A model generated the notes under the pieces. It was not told where the DNA came from. It saw only the letters and a program-made list of their open reading frames with translations, and ran no database searches. A DNA stretch of 64,000 nt from Filimonas effusa (GTDB taxonomy: Bacteria > Bacteroidota > Bacteroidia > Chitinophagales > Chitinophagaceae), in assembly GCF_004118675.1 (NCBI RefSeq), contig NZ_SDHZ01000001.1:1240001-1304000 (forward strand), given 5' to 3'. Positions 10,118-21,269 of the stretch are shown here, piece after piece. Position numbers and translations under genes: made by a program. Position 1 is the first letter of the stretch. Every line of letters starts with the position of its first letter.

Positions 10118-10131
10118 TGCCTGTAAGATAC

Positions 10132-10872
10132 TTAATTCTGAACCGCCGGCCGAATCACGATATCGCCTATCTCCACGTCTTTGGGCCGGCTGATGGCATA
10201 AACCACCGCATCAGCAATCGCCTCTGGACTTATCCCGATTTCCGCAACAGCTTTGGCTGCTGCCGCCTTCATGTCATCGGCCTCCACACTTTTACTTGCA
10301 AAATCAGTTTTTACATATCCCGGCGAAATTCCCGTGATCCTGATACTGCCGTCACACTCCTGCCGGAAAGCTTCAGCAATCGTCCGGACAGCATTTTTCG
10401 TCCCCGCATATACGCCCTGTGTAGGAACAATCTTTATACCCGACGTTGAAATAATATTGACGATATGCCCGGATTGCTGTTTCCTGAAAACAGGGATCGC
10501 AGCAGCCATACCATATAAAACGCCTTTTATATTAACATCTATCATTTCGTCCCAGCCATCAACATTCAACTCATCGATCCTGTTAAGCCTGGCTACACCC
10601 GCATTGTTTACGATAACATCCAGCCTGCCGTAACGCTCCATCGCCATATTTACCAGCTTAACCAGGTCGGCTTTATTGCTTACATCGGCTGCTGCAAATA
10701 TAGCATCACCTCCCTCGCCGCCAATTGCTGCCGCCAACTCCTCCAACTGCCTGGTTCTGCGGGCCCCTAAAACCAGCTTTACCCCATTCTTTGCAAGTGT
10801 TATCGCGATGGCCCTACCAATGCCGCTGCTTGCCCCCGTAACAACTGCTACTTTTCCTTTAATGTTTTCCAT
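10132..10872 (-). CDS. short-chain dehydrogenase/reductase (SDR)
   Basis: A classical SDR of 246 residues. The dinucleotide-binding motif is VTGASSGIGRA (about 11-21), followed by NNAG near residue 90. The catalytic Ser-Tyr-Lys is IISTSG...YAGTKNAV, with the PG motif (ISPGYVKTDF) near 185. An Arg-rich GARRTRQ after the second strand favours NADP(H). It is the first gene of a two-gene operon with an AraC regulator and resembles the serine 3-dehydrogenase/clavaldehyde-reductase-like group. The substrate is unknown. A terminator at 11037-11070 isolates it from the flavin oxidoreductase gene upstream. Confidence 0.92.
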   Translation of the reverse strand: MENIKGKVAVVTGASSGIGRAIAITLAKNGVKLVLGARRTRQLEELAAAIGGEGGDAIFAAADVSNKADLVKLVNMAMERYGRLDVIVNNAGVARLNRIDELNVDGWDEMIDVNIKGVLYGMAAAIPVFRKQQSGHIVNIISTSGIKIVPTQGVYAGTKNAVRTIAEAFRQECDGSIRITGISPGYVKTDFASKSVEADDMKAAAAKAVAEIGISPEAIADAVVYAISRPKDVEIGDIVIRPAVQN

Positions 10873-11036
10873 ATACTGCTCACTTTGATTCTTTCACAAA
10901 CCTCCGATCAATTTTATCGGGAAAAGTTGCCCGGTTGGTATCTTTTGTAGCCATGTCAGATCCCGGCAGCTTAAACACGCAACAAAAGGCGGTTCAGCTC
11001 TATGCCCTCACTAAAAGAGCACTAAACAATGCAAAA

Positions 11037-11070
11037 AAAAAGGAAGCGTTATTGCTGACGCTTCCTTTTT
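11037..11070 (-). terminator. terminator downstream of the flavin oxidoreductase gene
   Basis: The arms aaggaagcg (11040-11048) and cgcttcctt (11059-11067) enclose a 10-nt loop. There is an A-run on one side and a T-run on the other, so it may work in both directions. It lies 70 bp past the stop of the minus-strand gene at 11137. Confidence 0.75.
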
Positions 11071-11136
11071 CACCAGAGCAAACTGCAAATAAAAGCAGAA
11101 GGCGCTATACCAGTTTTAACGCTTTTACATCCTCAA

Positions 11137-12159
11137 TTAACGCCAGCCCAATTCAGGTGCAACATGCTCCAGGATAGAAGACAATACATGTATATTGTAA
11201 TCAACGCCCAATGTATTGGGTATCGTCAAAAGAAGCGTATCCGCCTCCTGGATGGCCTCATCCTCAGCCAGATCCTTTATAAGCTGGTCTGGTTCTGCCG
11301 CATAACTTCTTCCGAAAATAGCGCGCCTGTCACTTTCAATATAGCCCACTTTATCACTCCTGTTCGATTCCTGGCCAAAGAAATACCTGTCCTGATCCGT
11401 CACCAGCGCAAAAATAGACCGGCTTACAGACACCCTTGGCGCACGCTGATGTCCCGCTTTCTTCCAGGCTTCCTTATACTTCCTGATCTGTTCAGCCTGC
11501 TGTATATGGAAAGGTTTGCCGCTTTCATCATATTTAAGAGTAGAGCTTTGCAGGTACATCCCGTTTTCAGCCGCCCAAACAGCCGTAGCATCGGAGGCGG
11601 CTCCCCACCAAATGCGTTCCCGCAACCCTTCAGAATACGGCTCCAGCCGCAACAAACCAGGCGGATTGGGAAACATAGGGTAGGGGTTTGGCTCAGCAAA
11701 TCCAACTCCTTTAAGCTTATCCAAAAACTCCAACGCCTTACGACGCCCCATGTCGGCATCGGTTTCTCCTTCAGCAGGCGCATAACCAAAGTAACGCCAG
11801 CCATCGATTACCTGCTCCGGTGATCCTCTGCTGATGCCCAGTTGCAATCGCCCCCCGGAGATCAGATCAGCAGCTCCGGCATCTTCCACCATATACAGCG
11901 GATTCTCGTAGCGCATATCAATTACCCCGGTGCCAATTTCAATCTTACTTGTTTTGGCCCCTATAGCCGATAACAACGGAAAAGGCGAAGCCAGCTGGGC
12001 CGCAAAATGATGCACCCTGAAATAAGCGCCGTCTAACCCCATTTCCTCAGCCGCAACCGCCAGGTCAATAGACTGTAGCAAGGTATCACCTGCTGTACGG
12101 GTCTTATAAGCAGGATGACTAGCCCAATGTCCGAACGACAAAAATCCAATTTTCTTCAT
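11137..12159 (-). CDS. LLM-class (luciferase-like) flavin-dependent oxidoreductase
   Basis: This 340-residue protein has the bacterial luciferase-like TIM-barrel pattern. It starts MKKIGFLSFGHW, continues with DLAVAAEEMGLDGAYFRVHHF, then SKIEIGTGVIDMRYENPLYMVEDAGAADLISGGRLQLGISRGSPEQ. That last segment is the conserved flavin/phosphate-binding core. Such enzymes use reduced FMN or F420; in Bacteroidota FMN is expected. The substrate is unknown. The gene seems to be transcribed alone on the minus strand. It could oxidise a small xenobiotic, in keeping with the redox genes around it. Confidence 0.9.
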   Translation of the reverse strand: MKKIGFLSFGHWASHPAYKTRTAGDTLLQSIDLAVAAEEMGLDGAYFRVHHFAAQLASPFPLLSAIGAKTSKIEIGTGVIDMRYENPLYMVEDAGAADLISGGRLQLGISRGSPEQVIDGWRYFGYAPAEGETDADMGRRKALEFLDKLKGVGFAEPNPYPMFPNPPGLLRLEPYSEGLRERIWWGAASDATAVWAAENGMYLQSSTLKYDESGKPFHIQQAEQIRKYKEAWKKAGHQRAPRVSVSRSIFALVTDQDRYFFGQESNRSDKVGYIESDRRAIFGRSYAAEPDQLIKDLAEDEAIQEADTLLLTIPNTLGVDYNIHVLSSILEHVAPELGWR

Positions 12160-12446
12160 AAAATCCTCCTCGGGTCCTGTTCCCTTTTCAGTGAATATAA
12201 TCGTAAAACTATCTGATCATAAAGATAAGCATACTTGCGATGAAGTTGTCTTGGGCAGTTTCCTTTGATTAACCATATTGCCTCCAGACTTTCATGTATC
12301 TTATTCAGAAAAGCAGATAATGCCTGAAAACTAATCACTACTTGCTTCTCGCCACTGTCCTTTCTGACTGTCCGCCAGATCAAGTCTCTAGGAAATACAT
12401 TATTAGGTATAAAAAAATCATTTAGCACACAAACCTTTATCCCCAA
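12156..12446 (-). CDS. possible small ORF without an ATG start, overlapping the flavin oxidoreductase start
   Basis: An open frame of 96 codons ends in TGA overlapping the downstream ATG (ATGA). There is no in-frame ATG; only TTG or GTG could start it, and a stop lies just upstream of the first TTG. The translation is helical and reasonably natural-looking (ISFQALSAFLNKIHESLEAI), unlike most shadow frames, but I recognise no family. It may be a real small gene, a 5'-truncated remnant or chance. The region is AT-rich like the insert to its right. Confidence 0.28.
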   Translation of the reverse strand: MGIKVCVLNDFFIPNNVFPRDLIWRTVRKDSGEKQVVISFQALSAFLNKIHESLEAIWLIKGNCPRQLHRKYAYLYDQIVLRLYSLKREQDPRRIL

Positions 12447-12589
12447 AAACAGGTAGTATAATTAGTGCCGTCGTTGTAGCCAACATCCCATCTCATTATA
12501 GAAGCACAATAATTCCTCCTTAGAATTGTAAAAATTTGATTTAAAATTTTATCTTAGTAAATAAACCAAACCCTGCTAACACAAAAAAG

Positions 12590-13507
12590 ATGGAAACAAA
12601 GATAAAATGGCTATCCGATTTTTACGGATGGGAAAAAATCGATCCGGAGAGCAACCATTTCAACAACAGCGATTACGTATCCATCAATGGAGATGTTCAG
12701 CAACTTCGGGTAAATCCAACTATAGCAAAGCATCATATGTTTCGCGCATCCAACTTGAAATTGTTCACCGGACCGGACGGCAATGGATTTCATCTCTACC
12801 AATGCGACTCGCCCTCCGAAGTAAGAAAGAATATCCCTCTCAGGTTTTTCTACAGCAAAGAATATGGAAAAGCATTTGAGCTGAATGGATCAAACACGCC
12901 GATATATGAACTATGGAATTTTATCCGGAATAATCCTGCAGTAAAAAAAAGTATCTTAGGTGCCGAAGGGGAGTGGATAAGTAATGAGAAAAATATCCCT
13001 GATTGCATCAGGCTATTTTTTGATAACGTTAGAGGTAAACATGGCAGATTTGAGATCATTCATTGGTATCAAAGCGACAAGTTGGTCTCTAGTTATTCCC
13101 TGTTCAGCAACAGAATAAAAAAATACTACGAGATCAATAACGACAAAGAATGGGATTCGCAAACTTCAGCTGAAAACGAAACAAATCAGGTTTTCCATGA
13201 ATACTTGTCGCACTACTTTAACCAATTGGATAGCCAGGCATACGCAATTAAATTAACCTCGGAAGATTCGGACAAACAACAGGGATCGTTCGCAATTTGG
13301 AAAGAATGTCATATGGTATTTCAAAACAGTATCTTTACTGCTGACGTAAGTCTGAATATAGAGGAAAATAACTTTGGCTCAATTTCACTGTCTAATGAAA
13401 GACAACTGAGTTGCTACGACGTATATCAGGGAGACAGAGAGACACTTTCAGCGTCAGAAACAGATATGCTTAAAGGGCAAACAGAAATCTACCCCTTAAA
13501 GAATTAG
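12590..13507 (+). CDS. hypothetical protein of unknown family, 305 residues
   Basis: I do not recognise this protein. It has no signal peptide and no membrane segment, and is rich in Asn, Ser and aromatic residues (FYGWEKID, FHLYQCDSP, FEIIHWYQ), so a soluble cytoplasmic protein is expected. The ATG follows an AT-rich leader and the frame has clean coding composition. It is convergent with the large membrane protein gene at 13522 with only 14 bp between the stop codons. The base composition of both genes is more AT-rich than the flanks. They may be a cargo pair that arrived together; no function can be assigned. Confidence 0.8.
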   Translation: METKIKWLSDFYGWEKIDPESNHFNNSDYVSINGDVQQLRVNPTIAKHHMFRASNLKLFTGPDGNGFHLYQCDSPSEVRKNIPLRFFYSKEYGKAFELNGSNTPIYELWNFIRNNPAVKKSILGAEGEWISNEKNIPDCIRLFFDNVRGKHGRFEIIHWYQSDKLVSSYSLFSNRIKKYYEINNDKEWDSQTSAENETNQVFHEYLSHYFNQLDSQAYAIKLTSEDSDKQQGSFAIWKECHMVFQNSIFTADVSLNIEENNFGSISLSNERQLSCYDVYQGDRETLSASETDMLKGQTEIYPLKN

Positions 13508-13521
13508 CTTCGTCGACAAAA

Positions 13522-15879
13522 TCAATTATCACCTTTTCTCATTCTTGCGATATTCACAAGTAGCATAGATAACAATATCAGCCCAATTACTGAATGAAGT
13601 ACATAATATACAATAAAATAACCGCTACAATTATGGCTAATTGAATATGCGTCTTTATCAATGATGTCTACCAGCGGGAATATACGATGTAATGAAAACA
13701 CTAGCGGATCAACTTTGTTGTCTGGTGCGCCCTGTTCGATAATAAAGTGTCTGTTTAACATCTCACCGAATACAAACTTACCGACTAGAATAAAGAATAT
13801 CAGGAAGCAGACGCACAAATAAATGCGACTTCCCATAAAATATATCAGCCGGACAAAAAACATTAATATATACTCCAGGATATTTGCCGACGGACGATGA
13901 TAAATCAGCACGTCCCGTGCACGATTATCTTCTCCTGACTTGAATAGTGCCGATGAAAACTGCTCGAAAGGCTGACGAAAATTGCTGCTTTTTCTAAACC
14001 CAAACCAACTTCTCCTCCGGTAGTAAATCCACTTAGCAGCATAAAAATCTCTTGAACTCCCGCAATCACTCTCTACATAATTATATTTCGTCCCAATAAG
14101 ATTTAGCCTGACAGATCGATTCCTTTTACCCTTTTTAGGAACACTAATAAATAGGTTGTTTATAGTAGCATTCTGAAGATCAATATCTCCCTCTGCTATG
14201 AACGGATCTTTTTTCTCTCCAATCCCTCTGTTGATAAACAAGGAGTCAGATATCTCTGAAAACCTTAAGTTTAATGCATTCGGAAGATTGGCATCCCCTA
14301 CGTCGCCACCGGGATTTTTAAAGGCTCCTCCCGAGCAGTCCATCGCACCTCCTATTATAGCATGTTCAAAATTCGCCTCTCCAAATATCTTTGCATGCTT
14401 TTCATCAACTTCAGGAAAGAAATTTTCGATATTAGAGAAAGCCGGGAAAAATATATCATGCTCCAGGCGTCCAAACTGATCCAGTTCCGTATGTAAACCT
14501 GCCGCGTCCGTATAAGTGTCTATTTCAAGAGAACGATTGAATATCGATTTAATGCTACTTAAGTAATTGGTTTGCTGACCATATGTTCCAATATCCCTGG
14601 CCGGACTGAATGATATTCTATTTTTGACGCGAATATAAGCTGCGTCAATTGCTTTTCGTTTGTTGTTCTTCTCAAGCCCAAGTATGTGGGCATTGTCAAA
14701 GAATATTGAATCTTCAATAGTTGTATGAGCAAGATCAACTCTGCCTAATGCAATCATTCGTTCATCCAAATACAAACGACCAATACGTGATCCACTAACA
14801 TTAATACTTCCACCCTTTAATTCATCGTCATTTTTTCCGTAATAAGATCCACCTAAAAAAAGATCCCCATGAACAACAGATTTTCCGAAGACCACTCCTT
14901 TTGGGAAAAAACAACCACCATTTAAATATAATGTTGAGCACTCGAGACCGTTCCCTACAATATGGTCTGCTGTACATGCCCCGCCCCAAAGAAAGTTAAA
15001 ACGTGCTAAACTAAGCATGATAGTCCCTGCAATAGTTGCTCCTGATAGATTGATACTATTCCCAGAAAAACTATACAAGTCCAGATTACCATTCACTACG
15101 ATAAACTGATCCCGCTGAGCTAAGTCATTTATGCCACCTATCAGAAACTGACCGTCAATTCTTGCATGAGAAAAATCAACCGTCGAATTAATAATCAACC
15201 ATTTTTTCCCTCTTTCCATCTTGGCTTGGATCCCCTTTGATATATTAGGATGATTATCAATTTTAAAATCTCCTTTAAGTACTGTATTAACAGCGTAAAT
15301 ACTATAATTGCCATCAGAACTATCTGATTCATTTGCGCAACCAAACCGGCATGAAGTAAATAAAAGATTTTCGCAGTAACTATTGCTGATATTTATACCT
15401 GAAAGAAAATTGCAGTACTTAAAATGAAGATCCAAAGTAATCTCCCGGCTGCTAAGGTTTAATGAAAACCTGTCATTACTTTCAAACAGGCCATCAACCT
15501 TCGAAGTACGATAATTAACATTAGCAATGTCGCCATTGGTAATAAAATCAGCTCCTATGATATTTAGTGTTCCCGACCGGAACAATATTTTACTAATACT
15601 AATCCCAAGCGCCCATTCCATAATCTCCGAACGGATATAATTAGGCTTAATGGAGAAATCTACCAGGTTTTCGTACTCCACATACGGGGGGATAGTACAA
15701 TCTGCTTTACCAAGCATACTCCCTTCACTTAATAAGATCCGTTCGGCAAATGTGAGCTCGAACCCGCCTAATGCATCGTCATTAACAAAATCAACTAAAC
15801 TGCTTCCCTCATCTGCCAAGATGGTTGTAGGCGTAGTCTTCTTCCCTAATTCCAGAAGTGCTTCTCTTAATGTGGTCAT
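13522..15879 (-). CDS. large beta-helix-like membrane protein with two C-terminal helices
   Basis: This 785-residue protein has no signal peptide. Residues about 90-600 look like an irregular right-handed beta helix built from short hydrophobic strands (LSGINISNSYCENLLFTSCRFGC, INLSGATIAGTIMLSLARFNF), reminiscent of degenerate pentapeptide repeats. The C-terminal 130 residues hold two clear membrane segments (YLCVCFLIFFILVGKFVF and VYYVLHSVIGLILLSMLLV) around FSLHRIFPLVDIIDKDAYS. From memory, this tail matches proteins often labelled membrane-associated oxidoreductase, although no redox domain is visible. The soluble repeat domain would face the cytoplasm. Its partner, if any, is the convergent gene at 12590. 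The role is unknown. Confidence 0.82.
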   Translation of the reverse strand: MTTLREALLELGKKTTPTTILADEGSSLVDFVNDDALGGFELTFAERILLSEGSMLGKADCTIPPYVEYENLVDFSIKPNYIRSEIMEWALGISISKILFRSGTLNIIGADFITNGDIANVNYRTSKVDGLFESNDRFSLNLSSREITLDLHFKYCNFLSGINISNSYCENLLFTSCRFGCANESDSSDGNYSIYAVNTVLKGDFKIDNHPNISKGIQAKMERGKKWLIINSTVDFSHARIDGQFLIGGINDLAQRDQFIVVNGNLDLYSFSGNSINLSGATIAGTIMLSLARFNFLWGGACTADHIVGNGLECSTLYLNGGCFFPKGVVFGKSVVHGDLFLGGSYYGKNDDELKGGSINVSGSRIGRLYLDERMIALGRVDLAHTTIEDSIFFDNAHILGLEKNNKRKAIDAAYIRVKNRISFSPARDIGTYGQQTNYLSSIKSIFNRSLEIDTYTDAAGLHTELDQFGRLEHDIFFPAFSNIENFFPEVDEKHAKIFGEANFEHAIIGGAMDCSGGAFKNPGGDVGDANLPNALNLRFSEISDSLFINRGIGEKKDPFIAEGDIDLQNATINNLFISVPKKGKRNRSVRLNLIGTKYNYVESDCGSSRDFYAAKWIYYRRRSWFGFRKSSNFRQPFEQFSSALFKSGEDNRARDVLIYHRPSANILEYILMFFVRLIYFMGSRIYLCVCFLIFFILVGKFVFGEMLNRHFIIEQGAPDNKVDPLVFSLHRIFPLVDIIDKDAYSISHNCSGYFIVYYVLHSVIGLILLSMLLVNIARMRKGDN

Positions 15880-16128
15880 GCAGGGTACCTTTGCAGCAAT
15901 CTAACAATAAATAATTAATATTTAAAAATATTATTTCGTCAAATACCTTATTAATACTGGCTTATAAATTATCAAATAAAACAGACAGGATAAAATATAT
16001 AAAATCAAAAAAAATGAAACACAAATAAAAATAATACAATTATCACACATAACGAACACGATAGAAATGATGCGAATACAACCCTGTACCTACATATTAG
16101 TAACTACCTGCCTAAATTACATCCCGAT

Positions 16129-18234
<2,106 letters not shown>

Positions 18235-18381
18235 TTATGTTAGCATTTCTTCCTACTAAAATATGCCATTTAGCGTACTTTCCATTATCCTCCACACTAC
18301 CCCCGCTCTTCAGCCACGCAGCTTTTTTCCGTAAAAAATGCTATTTTGCCTTGTTCTTGTACACCACCACAAACGTTTTTT

Positions 18382-18915
18382 ATGAGCCAATTCCACGAGC
18401 GTTATCCTATCGGACAGTTTGAAAAACCATCCGTTATCAGTGCTGAACAATTAAACGCCTGGATTCAAACCATAGCCGCCTTTCCCGCGAAACTGAAAGC
18501 AGAGGTCATTACTTTAAACGATGAACAGTTAAACACGCCTTACCGGCAGGATGGATGGACCATTCGGCAGGTAGTTCATCATACTGCCGATAGCCATATC
18601 AATGCATTCACCCGCTTTAAGCTTACCCTGACAGAAGATTTACCGGTCATCAAGCCCTACGACGAACCTTTATGGGCCGAACTGGCCGATAGCAAAAATT
18701 ATCCCATCCAGTCATCTCTGCTCATCCTGGCAGGATTGCACGACCGGTGGACAGCATTGTTGCACACACTTGGCCCCAACGAACTAAAGCGTTGTTACGT
18801 GCATCCGGCGCATGGCAAACATGTTAGCCTGGAAGAAGCCATAGGTATGTATGCCTGGCACTCACAGCATCACCTGGCGCATATAACTACGCTAAAAGCC
18901 AGGATGAACTGGTAA
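18382..18915 (+). CDS. DinB/YfiT-family putative metal-dependent thiol transferase
   Basis: This 177-residue four-helix-bundle protein matches the YfiT branch of the DinB superfamily. It opens with the family-specific RYPIGQFEKP. The metal-binding histidines are in VVHHTADSHINAF and WHSQHHLAHI. YfiT-like enzymes are annotated as metal hydrolases or as bacillithiol/thiol S-transferases for electrophile detoxification. I take the ATG at 18382; an upstream GTG/ATG would add a Cys/Pro-rich leader that is not typical. It is divergent from GH97 and convergent with the VOC protein gene at 18932. Confidence 0.88.
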   Translation: MSQFHERYPIGQFEKPSVISAEQLNAWIQTIAAFPAKLKAEVITLNDEQLNTPYRQDGWTIRQVVHHTADSHINAFTRFKLTLTEDLPVIKPYDEPLWAELADSKNYPIQSSLLILAGLHDRWTALLHTLGPNELKRCYVHPAHGKHVSLEEAIGMYAWHSQHHLAHITTLKARMNW

Positions 18916-18931
18916 ATATGGCGCTTAGATG

Positions 18932-19366
18932 TTATCCTCCATAACCCGGATCAAATTCCACGATCCATTCAATGCCATATTTGTCTCTGAACATTCCCGC
19001 ATAGGTGCCCCATGGAGTATCGCCAATAGGCCCTTCAACATTCCCGCCCGCCGACAACCCGTTAAATATGCTCTCCGCTTCTTCACGACTGTCTGCACTG
19101 ACGGAAATCTTGGACCTGTTTTCGTTTTCGTTGGTTGGCCCCATAAATTCAGGCACGTCATTGCCTATTAACACATTGTTTTTACCAATAGGCAAAGCAA
19201 TATGCATTATTTTATTCGCCTCCTTTTCTGCCACCTGAAATTCAGCACTTGATAAGTCTTTAAAACGAATGATCCTGGTGAACGCTCCACCAAAAACTGA
19301 TCTGTAAAAAGTAAATGCTTCTTCCGCATTTCCGTTGAAGTTGATCCAGGGATTAATTGCTCTCAT
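18932..19366 (-). CDS. PhnB-like VOC-fold protein
   Basis: A 144-residue protein of the PhnB/3-demethylubiquinone-methyltransferase-like group of the glyoxalase/VOC superfamily. It begins INPWINFNGNAEEAFTFYRSVFGG, the hallmark N-terminus. It has the typical VLIGNDV strand and ends WGTYAGMFRDKYGIEWIVEFDP. No metal triad is obvious, as in most PhnB-like proteins, and the biochemical role of this group is mostly unknown. It is transcribed alone, convergent with the DinB-like gene. Confidence 0.9.
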   Translation of the reverse strand: MRAINPWINFNGNAEEAFTFYRSVFGGAFTRIIRFKDLSSAEFQVAEKEANKIMHIALPIGKNNVLIGNDVPEFMGPTNENENRSKISVSADSREEAESIFNGLSAGGNVEGPIGDTPWGTYAGMFRDKYGIEWIVEFDPGYGG

Positions 19367-19615
19367 AGTTTTTATTCTTTGATGGTCCGATTTTCGCTAC
19401 TGCAATCAGTCAAACCTTTTAGAAAAATACGACATAATCCAACAAGAAAAGAAAGAACTGGCAACTTCACTCAATTCTCTGTCAATATGCCCCCGAAGGA
19501 AGGGTATTAAGTCCCGGACATTACTTCCCTGATGATTTTACTTATTGCTTATAAGCATATTTGAGCTTTTATTACAATATCTTCGACGAAAGATGAAATC
19601 AACGAAACTATAATT

Positions 19616-20278
19616 ATGGATAAAGAAAACGCCTGGAACAAAATTCCATTGGAAGATTACGAGCAGCATATGCAGCATGCAACAGTGGCCCAATCACAGT
19701 TATTGAATGCTCTGACAAAAAAATACTTGCAAAAGCATACCCCCGAAAGGGCTTTATTCTTAGGCGTAAGTGGTGGAAATGGATTGGAGCATATTGATGT
19801 AAACAAAACAAAAAGCGTTTATGGAATCGACATAAACAAATCCTATATCGAAGAAACCCAAAAAAGATTTGGAGCAAAGATCAAACAATTGGTCCTTGTA
19901 AATACAGATATCTCCATTTCAAATGAATCTTTCTTAAAAGCAGACTTTGTTTGGGCTGCTTTAATTTTCGAATATATGGCTATTCAAAAAGGTTTTGAAT
20001 TTATAGCTAATAACATCGCAACATCCGCTAAGTTGATAATAACAATACAAGCCAACAACGGAAGCTCTTCCGTCAGCCAAACAAAAGTAGAATCAGTTAA
20101 ATCTCTGAAAGAGATCTTTAAAATAGTAGACAAGAACGATTTACAGATCCATGCCTTAAAGTTTGGATTTGAATTGCACGGCGAAGAAGAAAACATACTT
20201 CCCAATGGAAAGTCCTTGCTCACCTATGCGTATATAAAAACCAAAGCAGCTGGCAGCGTACACAAAAGTGAAACTTAA
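19616..20278 (+). CDS. class I SAM-dependent methyltransferase
   Basis: A 220-residue protein with a weak Rossmann methyltransferase pattern. Motif I is ALFLGVSGGNGLEHI (about 44-58), an acidic residue ends the next strand (VYGIDINKSYIEE), and VNTDIS and ADFVWAALIFEYM follow. The N-terminus (EDYEQHM) resembles small-molecule methyltransferases of Bacteroidota and Firmicutes. The substrate is unknown. The gene is locally AT-rich with no operon partner; the next gene (SDR, 20311) is convergent. Confidence 0.82.
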   Translation: MDKENAWNKIPLEDYEQHMQHATVAQSQLLNALTKKYLQKHTPERALFLGVSGGNGLEHIDVNKTKSVYGIDINKSYIEETQKRFGAKIKQLVLVNTDISISNESFLKADFVWAALIFEYMAIQKGFEFIANNIATSAKLIITIQANNGSSSVSQTKVESVKSLKEIFKIVDKNDLQIHALKFGFELHGEEENILPNGKSLLTYAYIKTKAAGSVHKSET

Positions 20279-20310
20279 ATTCCCATACCATGCACCCTGC
20301 CAGCACCGCC

Positions 20311-21108
20311 TTATTTAACGACCGGGAAATTTCCGCCATCGATAACCAGGTTTGCACCCGTGATATACGATGCCGCAGGTGACACAAGGAAGTAGATCAG
20401 CTCCGCCGTTTCTTCCGGCTCTGCCATTCTTCCAAGAGGCACGCCGCCTACTCTTTCCAACAGCCTGCCGGTCATTTCCTCCACTGTAATGTTGTGCTGT
20501 TTGGCATAGTCCTCCAAAAAGACAGTCATGGCCTCCGTCTTGTTTAAACCCGGAGAAACTGTTACCACTCTCACGCCTTTGCCTGCAACCTCTGTTGCCA
20601 ATGCTTTGCTATAGGTATTCAATGCCGATTTTGCCACACTGTACGCCATAGTGGACTCCCAAATAGGAAACTGGCCACTGGTGGAGGAAATGTGAACGAT
20701 TACCCCATACTGTTGCGCCAGCATCCCAGGCAACAAAGCCCTGTCCAGGCGAACGGAGGCAAGCAGGTTTACCTGCAGGGCCTGATCCCAATCCTGATCC
20801 GTTAACGTGCTAAATCCTCCTCCCGGGTAGGTATTTGCCCCCATGTTATTGATAAGTATGTCTACCCGCCCGAATTGACCAATGATCTTATCTGCAACTT
20901 CGATGATCTCTTCAGGCCGCGACAGGTCGGCGGCAATAAAGGTATAGGCGACATCGGGTTCTGCCGGGGTATTTCTGGCCGTAACAATAACAGTCGCACC
21001 CGCTTGCGCAAGCCTTCTTACCACCGCTTTGCCAATTCCTTTGGTACCGCCTGTTACCAGAACTATTTTACCCTTTAACACTTCATCAGTTGTTCCTTGA
21101 CTTTTCAT
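20311..21108 (-). CDS. SDR-family oxidoreductase of HxlR module 1
   Basis: A 265-residue classical SDR. The motifs are VTGGTKGIGKA (about 18-28), ADLS, NNMGA, and the catalytic Ser/Tyr/Lys in ISSTSGQFPIWESTMAYSVAKSAL. The C-terminus VIDGGNFPVV is typical of FabG-like SDRs. TARNTP after the second strand suggests NADP(H). It is divergent from the HxlR regulator at 21269, with repeated GTAACTAA elements between them. It is clearly a paralogue of the SDR at 29252: both share NPGGGF-like loops, AGATVI-TARN and VRVVTVSPG. It likely reduces a reactive carbonyl when the regulator is relieved; the substrate is unknown. Confidence 0.92.
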   Translation of the reverse strand: MKSQGTTDEVLKGKIVLVTGGTKGIGKAVVRRLAQAGATVIVTARNTPAEPDVAYTFIAADLSRPEEIIEVADKIIGQFGRVDILINNMGANTYPGGGFSTLTDQDWDQALQVNLLASVRLDRALLPGMLAQQYGVIVHISSTSGQFPIWESTMAYSVAKSALNTYSKALATEVAGKGVRVVTVSPGLNKTEAMTVFLEDYAKQHNITVEEMTGRLLERVGGVPLGRMAEPEETAELIYFLVSPAASYITGANLVIDGGNFPVVK

Positions 21109-21159
21109 GACTTTAATTTTAATGCGCTTATGATGTAGTTGACGAAAACATGATTTAAA

Positions 21160-21269
21160 TTAGTTTCGTAAAGTAACTAAAGCAGATGCTTTCGTTCATT
21201 TTCAAGCCACAAATAGGTGGTCACTTCCGGGTAACTAAAACAAAAAACAGGTAACATTTAAGTAACTAA
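21160..21269. promoter_or_regulatory. candidate HxlR operator cluster (GTAACTAA repeats)
   Basis: GTAACTAA occurs exactly at 21173-21180, 21231-21238 and 21262-21269, with a degenerate GTAACATT at 21251. An inverted TTAGTTT at 21160-21166 makes the first copy a 6-bp-arm palindrome. The last copy overlaps the start codon of hxlR, as expected for autorepression. The whole array fills the divergent SDR/HxlR intergenic region. Confidence 0.6.

Noticed and set aside
10935-11177. 80-codon plus-strand frame between the SDR and flavin oxidoreductase genes
   Set aside because: It spans the terminator at 11037-11070 and has no homology I recognise.
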